This document shows, one piece after another, positions 1-10,700 of a stretch of 64,000 nucleotides of DNA. The position numbers and the translations under genes were made by a program. Under the pieces are notes generated by a model. That model did no database searches and was not told the origin of the DNA. It saw only the letters and a list, made by a program, of their open reading frames with translations. This DNA comes from Perognathus longimembris pacificus (taxonomy: Eukaryota; Chordata; Mammalia; Rodentia; Heteromyidae): the NCBI RefSeq assembly GCF_023159225.1, contig NC_063166.1:73410575-73474574 (forward strand), read 5' to 3'. Positions within the stretch are counted from its first letter, which is position 1; each line of letters opens with the position of its first letter.

Positions 1-973
1 TAGTCATTGTGCTTATTACTTATCTCTCCTTGCAGAGAACCTGCAGTGAGGTTATAGTAGAAGGAGACAGTTACAAGTTGTATATTTTGTCAAGGCAGCT
101 TCAGAGGTCTCCTCCCATGTCTTTATCTAGAGTTTTCAAATGCTAGGAATTGAAACAGTTATTTCCAAGAGCTACTAAATGATGGGAATTCACAGTGAAC
201 TAAGTTTTCTTATGATTTAATATGTAGTAGTATTTGGTTTTTTTTGTTAAGTTTTATTTATTAATCAGGCAAATTCAGCTGTTCTTTTTGCATTTAATAG
301 ATAATTGAATTGACAGGATCCTTTCTCCAAATCATTGTAGCAGATCTGTTCTTAGATAAATTCCACTTAAGGGAAGAGGATATGTACTTCCTTTTTTTGT
401 GTTCAAGGACATGAAAGTTCAAAGTATGCTCTTTACAAACATTTTCACCACAAGGGATATAGATCTTGGCTTTACTTTTCCACTGTCTCCTCTCTCCTCT
501 TCTCACCAGCATCTTCAGCCAGATGTCCTACAGTTACTTTAAATACCAAATGATTTCGGTAAGCACATTGTTCCTCCAATCTTTTTCCTTTTCCTCATCT
601 TTATTTGTTTTGCAAAGCTTTCTTGTTTTTGCCTCTTGTCCTCCCAGTTACCAGGACCCAGAGATCTGTATTATCTTTGACTGTTACCCTGCATTCACTG
701 CACATAGCACTGAGTTTCTGGAATTGGATTCAGATTGTGTTTTCCTGAAAATGCTTACACATTTTTCCCCATAGTTCTTAGTCCCATTGCTGTCTGTCAC
801 TGTCTTCTAGGTTAATTAAAGAACAGGTAGCTTATACCCTTCCTTGTACACTTTCAACTAATCTTTCTTAAATACAGCTTTTATTCTCCTTTTTCTGCTT
901 AAAGTGGCTCCTTGTTATCCTCAGGGAAAAGAACCTTCACTCTGAGTTAATTTTATCTATTAAACTTCATCTC

Positions 974-1187
974 TGGGTGCCTGGTGTGATGGGGCATGTC
1001 TGTAATCTCTCAACACTCAAGAGGCGGAGGCAGGAGGATTACATGTTCCAGTCAGCCTGGAGATGGCTTGAAGCCACATAACAAGACCCTGACTCAAGAA
1101 AATAAAGATTGAGGATGTAGCCCAGCTGTAGAATGCTTACATGTGCAAGGCTTGGTTTGATCCCTAGTACTTAGAAAACAAAAACTT
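974..1187 (+). repeat. Old B1-ID composite SINE
   Basis: B1-like head (CTGTAATCT...GGCGGAGGCAGGAGGATTA) followed by an ID-like monomer ending in CTAGTACTTAG and an A-rich tail. Confidence 0.75.
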
Positions 1188-1200
1188 GACAATTGCTGCT

Positions 1201-1330
1201 TTAATTTTTTTCTTTATTATCTTTAAGTAGTTGTACATAGGAGGTGCCACTTAACAAAGCAGTTTGTGAATACACTGCATCTTGATCAATGTCACCCTCT
1301 TCAACATTCTCACCCCCTTTCCACCTACCC
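1201..1330 (-). repeat. L1 3'-end-like fragment
   Basis: T-rich start, then AGTTGTACATAGGAGGTG and a C-rich stretch, resembling antisense ends of rodent L1 3' UTRs. Assignment from memory only. Confidence 0.35.
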
Positions 1331-1400
1331 CTTACCTTACTTGTCTTAATTCTGTGATGGATACAATGAATTTTTGACTATGTTCTTCCCCCCCACTCAC

Positions 1401-1603
1401 TTTTTTTTTTTGCCAGTCCTGGGGCTTGAACTCAGGGCCTGAGCACTGTCCCTGGCATCTCTTTGCTCAAGACTAGCACTCTGTCCCTTGAGCCACAGCG
1501 CCACTTCTGGCCATTTTCTATGTATGTGGTGCTGGGGAATTGAACCCAGGGTTTCATGTATATGAGTCAAACACTCTTGCCACTAGGCCATGTTCCCAGC
1601 CCC
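1401..1603 (-). repeat. ID-ID dimer SINE
   Basis: Poly(T), then GCCAGTCCTGGGGCTTGA through to the complement of the 5' head (TTCCCAGCCCCC). Confidence 0.9.
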
Positions 1604-1855
1604 CATACTTTCTTAAATCATCTCGGAGCTAGCTAGTCTGTTTACTGGACCCCCTCATATAACAAAACATAGAGATCATGTTTATTTTGAAGTATTTCAA
1701 GGTTATACACAGTACATGAGAGCAGAATGATGTGTTCCCATGTATCTACCGCCCAACTTGAATAACGAACACCTTCTGTCAATGTTATTTTATCTATCCC
1801 CATGTCTCCTGGTCCCCTTCCCTCACATTTTAAATCATATTAATAATCCACACCT

Positions 1856-2051
1856 GGGGCTGGGAATATGGCTTAGTGGTAGAGTGCTTGCCTTGCCCTT
1901 GGATGCATGAAGCCCTGGGTTTGATTCCTCAGTACCACATAAACAGAAAAAGCCGGAAGTGGTGCTGAGGCTCAAGTGGTAGAGTTGCTAGCCTTGAGCA
2001 AAAACTCAGGCCCTGAGTCCAAGCCCCAGGACTGGAAGAAAAAAAAAAAAA
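1856..2051 (+). repeat. ID-ID dimer SINE
   Basis: Starts GGGGCTGGGAATATGGC and ends in poly(A). The flanking duplication AATAATCCACACCT marks one retroposition event. Confidence 0.92.
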
Positions 2052-3286
2052 GAATAATCCACACCTTATTTACTCAGACTTACTTTATCTTTAGAGGTTA
2101 TTTAACCTGCAAATCTACTTATCAATTTGAAAATCATCTGTACAGTTTAACCAGTTGGCGTTCAGTTTCTTTAAGTATGTTTGGCATTCAAAAGACATCC
2201 TCACTTTTATAGTCCTACTTATACTGATTCACATCTTCTTCCCTCTTACTTCTCCTCAGAAATCCAAGCCTACCATGTGGAATTATACTAAGTAACTTTA
2301 TATGATCACAATAGCCACTCAGGTACCTATTTTAAGTAATTGCTATGTGTTACACTTTTTGGTGCCTGTCACAGCCTACATAGCATAATTGGAGCATATT
2401 ATAGACATATAGTAACTGCTTTTTAAATTAGGGATACTTGAGAGTCCAATCATTGACTGAGGTCTTAACGGTGTTGGCGAGATTATTCAACTACAGCCCT
2501 AAGTTTTTCACCATGCATTTATCTTTACATTTTAGAGAACATTTTCTTTAAAAGGGTTGGAGACCTGGCTGTAAAATCAGTTTTGAAGTTTTATGCACTT
2601 AAATAAGTGTTACTGGCTGATTATCAGAAACCTGCTTAGAACTACTTATCACCCTAAAATTACGCACTGATTCCTCATTTTGATGAATGAATTTGCACAC
2701 GTTTTGTAGGTGGGCATTGATGGGCTTGTTACCCACAAAATGTGTTTTTGTTGTTTTAAATATTATGTTCCTGCCATACTCTTCGGTGATAACATCATAT
2801 CTTAATATTCTGAAGCTTCTTTGTTAAATCTGGACTACAAGTAAAATCAGACTACACATGCTTTATTTCAGGTTGTAGTGACTTGGATATATAGTCATTA
2901 TTATGGCTTAGGATAGATATAATGGGCTAGTTCCCTCTAGTAAAGAGAGGTCACCAGCTTTGTGTTGGTTGACTTAGCCTTTTAAAAGGTAGATTTTAGA
3001 CTTGAAGAAGAAGTTGGACAGTTCTGTATGCTGCATAGAAAATTGTATTCGACCCCTGTTTCTGAGACCATGTGTTTAATTTTTCTCATTTCTAATCTGG
3101 GAAATTCTCATAACCAGGGGCACAATTGTGCAAGTTTCTGTTCCCTAGGGCCTGGCGTAGAATAGTTACTCAATGGATTATGCCAAATAACTTACTTTGC
3201 TGTGCCAGCAATGGGCTGAACATACATATATTCTATAGGTTAATAATATATTGATATAAAACATATTACCTCAGAATTCAATACTG

Positions 3287-3395
3287 TAAGGTGGATGGGA
3301 TGTCCTATGCCTATAGTCCCAACTCTTCAGATACCAAGGTGGGAGAATCCCAAGTTTGAGGCTAACCTAGGTAACTAGTAAAAACTGTTTAAAAT
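3287..3395 (+). repeat. B1-like SINE
   Basis: Diverged 7SL-like monomer (CCTATAGTCCCAACTCTTCAG...GGTGGGAGAATC). Confidence 0.6.
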
Positions 3396-3404
3396 GTGTT
3401 TTGT

Positions 3405-3603
3405 TTTTTTTTGCCAGTCCTGGGCCTTGGACTCAGGGCCTGAGCACTGTCCCTGGCTTCTTCCCGCTCAAGGCTAGCACTCTGCCACTTGAGCCACAGC
3501 GCCGCTTCTGGCTGTTTTCTGTATATGTGGTGCTGGGGAATCGAACCTAGGGCCTCGTGTATCCGAGGCAGGCACTCTTGCCACTAGGCTATATCCCCAG
3601 CCC
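3405..3603 (-). repeat. ID-ID dimer SINE, young subfamily
   Basis: Carries the subfamily marks CCTAGGGCCTCGTGTATCCG and GGCTATATCCCCAGCCC. Short flanking repeat TAAAATGT. Confidence 0.9.
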
Positions 3604-3951
3604 TAAAATGTTTTTTATTCAGTAGCTTAAAACAAACATTTTCTCTCATAATTCCTGAGTCCATATCCAGGAGAATTTAGCTCAGTAGTTTGTCTCAGGA
3701 TATCTCATAAAATTGTCAGTTTATCAGCCAAGGCTGCAGTGAACTGAAGGCTTAGTTGAAGCCAGAGGATCCACTTCCAAGATGGGTCATTCATGTGGCT
3801 GTTGGCAGAAATCTTCAGTTCCTCACCACTTGCCCCTTTCTATGAGACCATTGAGTATTCTGTGTGTGACAGCTGGCTTCTAGAATAGAGGGAAAGAGCA
3901 GGAAGGAAAATCTCTTTTATAACCTGGTGTTGAATGTTGCATTTTGACGCA

Positions 3952-3993
3952 CACACACCCCCCACCCCCCACTCCCCCCCCCCCCCCACCGCC
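3952..3993. repeat. C-rich low-complexity tract
   Basis: Long runs of C broken by A and T; the minus strand could form a G-quadruplex. The following ID monomer starts almost directly after it. Confidence 0.85.
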
Positions 3994-3997
3994 ACTA

Positions 3998-4090
3998 AGG
4001 GCTAGGGTTGTACCTCAGTGGAGGAGCACTTGTCTAGTATACTGCAAGGCTCTGGGTTGGATCCCTCAGCATAGCTTAAAAAAAAAAAAG
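3998..4090 (+). repeat. ID-like monomer SINE
   Basis: Single tRNA-like unit (GGGCTAGGGTTGTACCTCAG...GGATCCCTCAGCA) with poly(A). Confidence 0.7.
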
Positions 4091-4320
4091 TAGAGACAAA
4101 ACAGAGTGGGTCACCAAAGAGGAAGGAATACTTCTTTAAAGCAAGTGTATTAAAAGATGCATTGTATACATTTTGAAACCATCCTTAGCATGTGTTGGGC
4201 TAGTTATATTAAATACATATTTAACTTAAAGGATCTGATTCCACTGAACAAGCCATTGAGAGTAGTTTTGATATTTACAAAGGTTTGAGAACTATACCTA
4301 TTCTTGGATCAAAAGATACA

Positions 4321-4420
4321 AATATTTTTTATTGGTTTATATTAGTTACACAGGGGAGAAGGGATTTCATTGTGACATTCCACAGAATTTGGTATCAGAA
4401 CACAAACTTACAGCTAGTTC
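4321..4420 (-). repeat. L1 3'-end-like fragment
   Basis: TTTTATTGG...TACACAGGGGAGAAGGG...CATTGTGACATTCC resembles a stretch near 20.35 kb, suggesting one dispersed family, probably an L1 3' end. Confidence 0.35.
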
Positions 4421-4421
4421 C

Positions 4422-4652
4422 TTTTTTTTTTTTTTTTTCTTGCCACAAGGCTTGAACTTAGGGCCTAAGCATTGTCCCTGAGCTTTTTTTCCTCCTCAAA
4501 ACTAGTGCTCTATCACTTTGAGCCACGGCATCATTTCTTGTATTCTGATGGTTAATTGGAGATAAGAGTTTTCTGCCTGGGCTGGCTTTGAGTCAGCCTC
4601 AGTCTCAGACCTCAGTCTCCTGAGTAGCTAGGATTATAGGTGTGAGCCACTC
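4422..4652 (-). repeat. B1-ID composite SINE
   Basis: Poly(T), ID-like module in antisense, then GTCTCCTGAGTAGCTAGGAT and GTGAGCCACTC of the B1-like head. Confidence 0.85.
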
Positions 4653-4894
4653 CTTTTTTGTTGTTGTTGTTTTGTCATGGGGCTTGAACTCTGGGGCCTG
4701 GTCGCTGTCCCTGAGCTCTTCAGCTCAAGGCTAGTGCTCTACCACTTTGAGCCACAGCACCACATCTGGTTTTCTGGTGGTTAATTGGAGATAGTCTCAC
4801 GGACTTTCCTGCCCAGGCTGGCTTTGAACTGCAGTCCTCAGATCTCAGCCTCCTGAGTGACTAGCGTTACAGGCGTGAGCCACAGATGCCTGGC
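4653..4894 (-). repeat. B1-ID composite SINE
   Basis: Second antisense copy directly following the previous one, with head GATCTCAGCCTCCTGAGTGA and GCGTGAGCCACAG. Confidence 0.88.
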
Positions 4895-5193
4895 TCCCCT
4901 TTTAATTTTTGGGGGGAAATTGACAAGCAGTATCTAAAATTCATCCAGAAATCCAGAATACATAAAGGGCCAAAATCAACTTATGGTATTTCATAATACT
5001 TATTTCAGGCCTAACAGTGAAGCTACAGTAGTCAAGATAGTGTATGTGTAAGATTAGAAAGAGGGTCCAGAAGTAGATGGTTACTTGATATTTAGTAAAG
5101 AGGCCAAGGCAATTCAATGGAGAAAGGACCATCTTCTCAAATATGGTATTAGGACAATTAGAAATCCTTATTTTAAAAAAAAGTGAACACAAT

Positions 5194-5404
5194 GGGCTGG
5201 GGATATAGCCTAGTGGCAAGAGTGCCTGCCTCGGATACACGAGGCCCTAGGTTCGATTTCCCCAGCACCACATATACAGAAAACGGCCAGAAGCGGCGCT
5301 GTGGCTCAAGTGGCAGAGTGCTAGCCTTGAGCGGGAAGAAGCCAGGGACAGTGCTCAGGCCGAGTCCAAGGCCCAGGACTGGCCCCCCCCCCCAAAAAAA
5401 AAAA
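5194..5404 (+). repeat. ID-ID dimer SINE, young subfamily
   Basis: GGGCTGGGGATATAGCC start, with GATACACGAGGCCCTAGG. Flanked by the duplication AAGTGAACAC. Confidence 0.93.
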
Positions 5405-5494
5405 AAGTGAACACTTATGTTCTGTAGATGGAAATTAAATTAGTGTAGCCAACCATTACAATGACTGTGGAGGTTTCTCAAAAATCGAAAACTA

Positions 5495-5709
5495 GGGCTG
5501 GGGATATAGCCTAGTGGCAAGAGTGCCTGCCTCGGATACACGAGGCCCTAGGTTCGATTCCCCAGCACCACATACACAGAAAACGGCCAGAAGCGGCGCT
5601 GTGGCTCAAGTGGCAGAGTGCTAGCCTTGAGCTGGAAGAAGCCAGGGACGGTGCTCGGGCCCTGAGTCCAAGGCCCAGGACTGGCCAAAAAAAAAAATAA
5701 ATAAATAAA
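5495..5709 (+). repeat. ID-ID dimer SINE, young subfamily
   Basis: Near-identical to the neighbouring copies. The tail has ATAA repeats; target duplication AAAATCGAAAACT. Confidence 0.93.
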
Positions 5710-5912
5710 AATCGAAAACTATCATATAACCCAGCTGTACTTGGTATATCTATATTAGAAGGACTTTTTAAGTGCACAGCCATCTTTATTCTGTCACTGT
5801 TAACAATAGCCACGTCATGGAATTAATCGAGGTATCTATCAGTTAATGACTGGATGTTTTAAAAAAGCATATGTACACACTGAAGTATTCAACCATTAAG
5901 AATCCATATTGA

Positions 5913-6120
5913 GGGCTGGGGATATAGCCTAGTGGCAAGAGTGCCTGCCTCGGATACACGAGGCCCTAGGTTCGATTCCCCAGCACCACATATACAGAAA
6001 ACGGCCAGAAGCGGCGCTGTGGCTCAAGTGGCAGAGTGCTAGCCTTGAGCGGGAAGAAGCCAGGGACAGTGCTCAGGCCCTGAGTCCAAGGCCCAGGACT
6101 GGCCAAAAAAAAAAAAAAAA
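5913..6120 (+). repeat. ID-ID dimer SINE, young subfamily
   Basis: Third young copy within 1 kb, with duplication AGAATCCATATTGA. Confidence 0.93.
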
Positions 6121-6774
6121 AGAATCCATATTGATTGCAGGAAAATAGATATAACTGGAGATAAGAAAGAAGGCACTAATGAAAACATTCACAATATAGG
6201 TAGTTAAGAAATAAGTGCAATCTAGACTATAAAGAACTTGTACAACTCAGTAAGACAAAAAATTTCATGGTAGAAAGATAAAAAGAACATATATTTGATA
6301 AAAGAAGGGAGGTGAAAAAATATTCTTCATTAAGTATTATGTATCTGCTAAAATAGCTAAAATTAAAGACCAGATATGGGTGAGAATTTGTAGAAATTAG
6401 AATACCAATTATATATAACAATGTAGCTATTTGAAATAGGTTGGCAGTTTCCTGTGAATATATAATATTTTTGTATGACCTAGAAATCTCACTTCTAAAT
6501 GTGTGCCAAGAGAAATAAAATATGTATGCAGAAGGATGTATATACAAATGTTCACAACTGATTTATTCATGATAACCAGTACCTGGAAACAAATGTCCAT
6601 CAACAAGTGAAGGTATAATTTTCAGTATATTCATTTAAGGAAGCACACTCAGGACTAAAGTGGAACCAGAGAGATGTTCAATGGTAAAGTACTTCCTTAG
6701 AACTCTAAGGCAAACTCACCTCTGTCTACTCAATAAAGAAACCAGCTAAATAAATGTTAAAAATCTGTGGAGCA

Positions 6775-6994
6775 GCCAGGCACCAGTGGCTTGTGCCTGT
6801 AATGCTAGCTACTCAGAATGGTGAGATCTGAGGATTCAAGTTTGAGGCAGGAAATTCCATGAGACTCCAATAAACTACTTAGAAAAAGAAAAGTTACTCT
6901 GGCTCAAGTGGTAGAGTGCTTGCCTTGAGCAAAAGAAGCTCAGGGACAGCACTCAGAATTAAAGTCTCAGGACCAGCAAAAAAAAAAAAAAAAA
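6775..6994 (+). repeat. B1-ID composite SINE
   Basis: GCCAGGCACCAGTGGC head, GGCTCAAGTGGTAGAGTGCT tail module, poly(A). Confidence 0.88.
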
Positions 6995-7634
6995 CCTGTG
7001 GAGCAAAATAAATAAATCAGATGCAAAAGACTAAATCCTGTATCATTTAGTTTATCCTTGTGAACTTTAGAGTCTAATCTACATAAATTGAATCCATAAT
7101 CCTATCAGATCTGTACTTTGTGGTGAAGGGTAGAAGGTGGAGATTTATTAGAAGGAGAGGGTATAAGGGAAACTTACAGACTGATGGATTTGTTGTAAAT
7201 CTTGTTTGTGAGAGGGATCAATCAAGCCTGTGTATATGTTAAGAGTTATGTCTTTAAGAAAGCAGAAATAGCTAGAATGTGGTTCAAACTATTGAGGGCT
7301 GCCTAAGCTCACAAAAATGTATGCTTTGTCACTTAACAGCTAAGTTGTATTAGGAAGAACGCCAAAACTTGGTCTTTTTCACAAAATTAACTTCGTTTTT
7401 CCTGTCCTTCCCCACCCATCCCCACTGGTCTTAGGTGGTTATTTTTTGCTTTTTTTTTTTGGTCTTGGTTTTAGAGAAAGGGTAATGGGTGTCCATCTTC
7501 CCTCCAGTGGCATATACCATTACAGCTACTTTGCCATTTTAACCCTGTACTTCTTGATGGCTTGACTTGTTAACGTAGGCAGGTAGAAGACAGCTCATGT
7601 TTCCTCTTGACTAACTCATCTCTTATGATTCTAG

Positions 7635-7737
7635 ATTCGCATAAACACAAAGATAAACACAAAGATCGAGAACACCGGCATAAAGAGCACAAGAAGGACA
7701 AGGAAAAGGACAGGGAGAAATCCAAGCATAGCAACAG
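7635..7737 (+). CDS. TOP1: TOP1 exon 3 (N-terminal charged domain)
   Basis: Encodes about residues 20-52 of the disordered N-terminal domain: a His/Lys/Asp-rich run containing HKDKHKDR. It begins with the last two bases of an Asp codon and ends AG of a Ser codon completed by exon 4 (phase 2). Donor GTAAGG. It reads [10 protein letters not shown] where human TOP1, as remembered, has KKEKDREK, so this protein is two residues longer, as in mouse. Confidence 0.96.
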
Positions 7738-10700
7738 GTAAGGGTTGAACCACCAAATCTCTCATTCAGCTTGGATTAGTTTTGCTGACTTCCCTGGAGT
7801 AGGTACTGACTCGATCCAAGATTAATAGCATGGGTAGCAAAGTAAGCAAAGGCCATATTTGATTCTGGAATTGCTAAGAGGATGCCTTGATAACTCAAAC
7901 CTCATTGGGGGTGCCATTGTTAAAATCAAGATGTATAAAGCAAATACAGTAACCTTTCATTATATAATTAATTTAAAATAATTTTTAAGTAAATCAAGTA
8001 TGAATTCATTGTAACATAGGATAACATTAGTCAAGTATGCTGAAAATTTCCCTTGATTTCAAAGTGCTTGGATTTAGATTTTTTTTTCCCTGTACCTTTA
8101 AAGAGTATGCACTAAGATCTCTTAACTAGGGCTTCCATTGTGTAAGCTCCTGAAATCATACAAAAGGTTGCATTATATGAGATTTTCCTTAAGGGAATTT
8201 TCCTGGCTTCCATCAAGTTATTTGAGTGGTTCAGCTCCCACAAAAGTCAATGGTGACAGATATAAACGAAACTCATTCAGAGATCTGAATGCTGCTTTGG
8301 ATCTAATCCCCAGAAAGATTTTTTTTTTTTTTGAGGGGATGCTACTCCCTGTGCTGGCACTGCCCTTGAGCTTTCTTGAGCACTATCACTTGAGACACAG
8401 CACCGCTTCTGGTTTTCTGTTGGTTAATTGGAGATAAGAGTCTTGCAGACTTTTCTGCCCAGACTGGCCTTGAACCACAATCCTCAGATCTCAGCCTTCT
8501 GAAGTAGGTAGGGTTACAGGCATGAGCCACTGGCACCTGGCTCAACAAGATTATTTCTCTTGTTCATTTTGCTCCATGCTTTTCCATTTTGCTTGCCACC
8601 TTTTTTTATTCCCACCAAATGTTCATCATGATTCTCTAACAGTCTCTGGCTGCCTTCCTCTACTACTTCTCTTGCCATTTGCAAGAGAAATAATGAACTT
8701 TTTATTTTCTCAAACACGTTTTTAAAAATAACACTAGACCTTTAAACTTGCTGTGGCTGGTTCTGAAATGTTCAGTGCCTATTATTACAATCCTTTTAGC
8801 TGCAGCTTAGATTTAACTTTTTCAAGTATCCTTTCTGCCCACCTCCTATTAGTGCTACTACCTCTATGGGCTTTCTGGCACCTTGCATAATTACCAAGTT
8901 GAGTTGCTTTGTAATTATCCTTTTATGTTTTGTCAGTGATAAAGCTTGAACTCAGGGCCTGGACTGTGTTCCTGAGTTTTTTTGCTCAAGGCTAGTGCTC
9001 CACCACTTTGAGCCACAGGACCACTTTTTTGTCACAGGACCAGTGGTCATAGGACCACTTGTGATTTTCTGATAATTGATTGGAAATGAGTCTTATTGGC
9101 TTTCCTACCCAAGAGGCTTTGAACCACGATCCTCAGATATTAGTCTCCTGAGTCTTTAGGATTATATAGGCATGAGGGTTTATAAATGCTCATCCCTTTT
9201 CTGTATTCCCTACTTGAGTCAAAGAACTCTGGGAGCTGGATGTCAGCCTTTTGTATTCATTTTACATTTTTATGATTTAAACTATCTTTGCTGATCTTAT
9301 CCAGATAGCTTTGTGGCCATAATCCTTGGATCATCTGCCAGCATGAGAAAACAAGTGTTTCTAATGTGTTTCTCCGTTCCTTCTTTGCCAATCATTGGGG
9401 ACACACTGGGATTCAAGTCCAGAAGGCATGTTCCTATGCAATAGCAGAACTGCACAGACATGGAGAGTCGGCAAATAGGAGAGCCAGCAGCCTTTTTGTC
9501 TCTCAGGGTGTGGACTTCAGTCCTCAGAATGTTTCACCTGGTTCATTTGTTTCACTCAAGGTGAAAAACAAAGGAGCAGATATTGAATATCATTCATTTG
9601 GTTTCCTTTTTGTGTGGATAGAACTCTGAAGTCATGTGTATAAAAATCACACAGAAATGTAGTAGCTGAATAGAGACTGGGCCTCCTGAGTCTCCACTAC
9701 ATTACTCCTTTCAGGGGATAAAACCAAACCAAAACAAACCCTCAATAAGAAAAAGTCAATTGTGTGGCCAAACTATCCTTCCAGGTATAAGCACTGCTCC
9801 ATTGTATGTGTTGGAGGTATCTTAGGTTTTTAAAAACCAGATCAGGGCTGGAAGCATGTCTCTGAGATCAAACCCCAGCATAGGAACAAATTTTAAAAGA
9901 CTGGGTGTGGAGGCTCATGCCTTTATCCCAACTACTTGGGAGGTAGCGATCACAATAGTGGTTTGAGCAAAAAACCACCAATAAGATGGGTCCCCTATAG
10001 TCCCAGCTATGGAGGGAGGAGGTGTAAGTGGGTAGATCAAGGTCTGAAGTTGATCCTGGCAAAACTTTGGATTCTATCTGAAAGAAAAAAAAAAAGCAAA
10101 AAGGGTTGGTATATGAATCTCAGATGGTAGAGCACCTAGCCTTTCTGCCTGCCTCACAAGTGTGAGGCTCAGAGCTTAAATTTCTTCCTTCTGTGTATGA
10201 AAAAGCAATGGAAATACTTTATTAGCCATAAAGTATTTATCAGCTGAGTAGCCCTAGCTACTCAGCCTCATTTATACAGTGAGTATGAGAAAAATCTCAG
10301 TCAAGATGCTTCTAGGTAGCTTCTGCTTTATCTTCATAAGTTTCAGGTCCCGAATTGAGGAAATGCAGGATTTTTGAATAATGCACGTCAAACAGGCATC
10401 CAGTTCTCAGTTTAGCAATTTTTTCTAAAGCAGGTGTAAAGGATGATTACTCCTTTCTTTGTGAGGTCTTCATTTATGTTTGCATTTCTGTATTGCCTTG
10501 AACAATTAACATGAGTAGTTAATATTAGGTATAGAAATGAGAAAACTTGAAACTGCTGCCAATCGTGTGGGAGTAAAATACTTGAAAGTATGAAAGGCCA
10601 GATTCTGTCATTTACAACTTACGTGTTCTAATCTAACCAACTTAATTTCTTTGGGTCTCATTTTCTCCTTTCATCAACTGTGGATAACAATACCTGCCTT

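Larger units (their letters stand above)
1..7634 (+). other. TOP1: TOP1 intron 2 (3' part)
   Basis: No coding sequence seen. It holds many SINEs, including three near-identical young ID-ID copies between 5.2 and 6.1 kb, two L1-3'-end-like fragments and a C-rich tract near 3.97 kb. About 2,060-3,280, 6,130-6,650 and 7,000-7,630 hold nothing I recognise. It ends in a TCTAG acceptor. Confidence 0.9.

Noticed and set aside
5194..5404. tRNA gene, from the tRNA-like A and B boxes
   Set aside because: The boxes belong to an ID-type SINE with poly(A) and target duplications, repeated dozens of times. No complete tRNA cloverleaf expected.
5194..6120. CRISPR-like array of three near-identical units
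   Set aside because: Units are about 200 bp, each with its own poly(A) and target duplication, spaced irregularly in a mammalian intron: SINE insertions.
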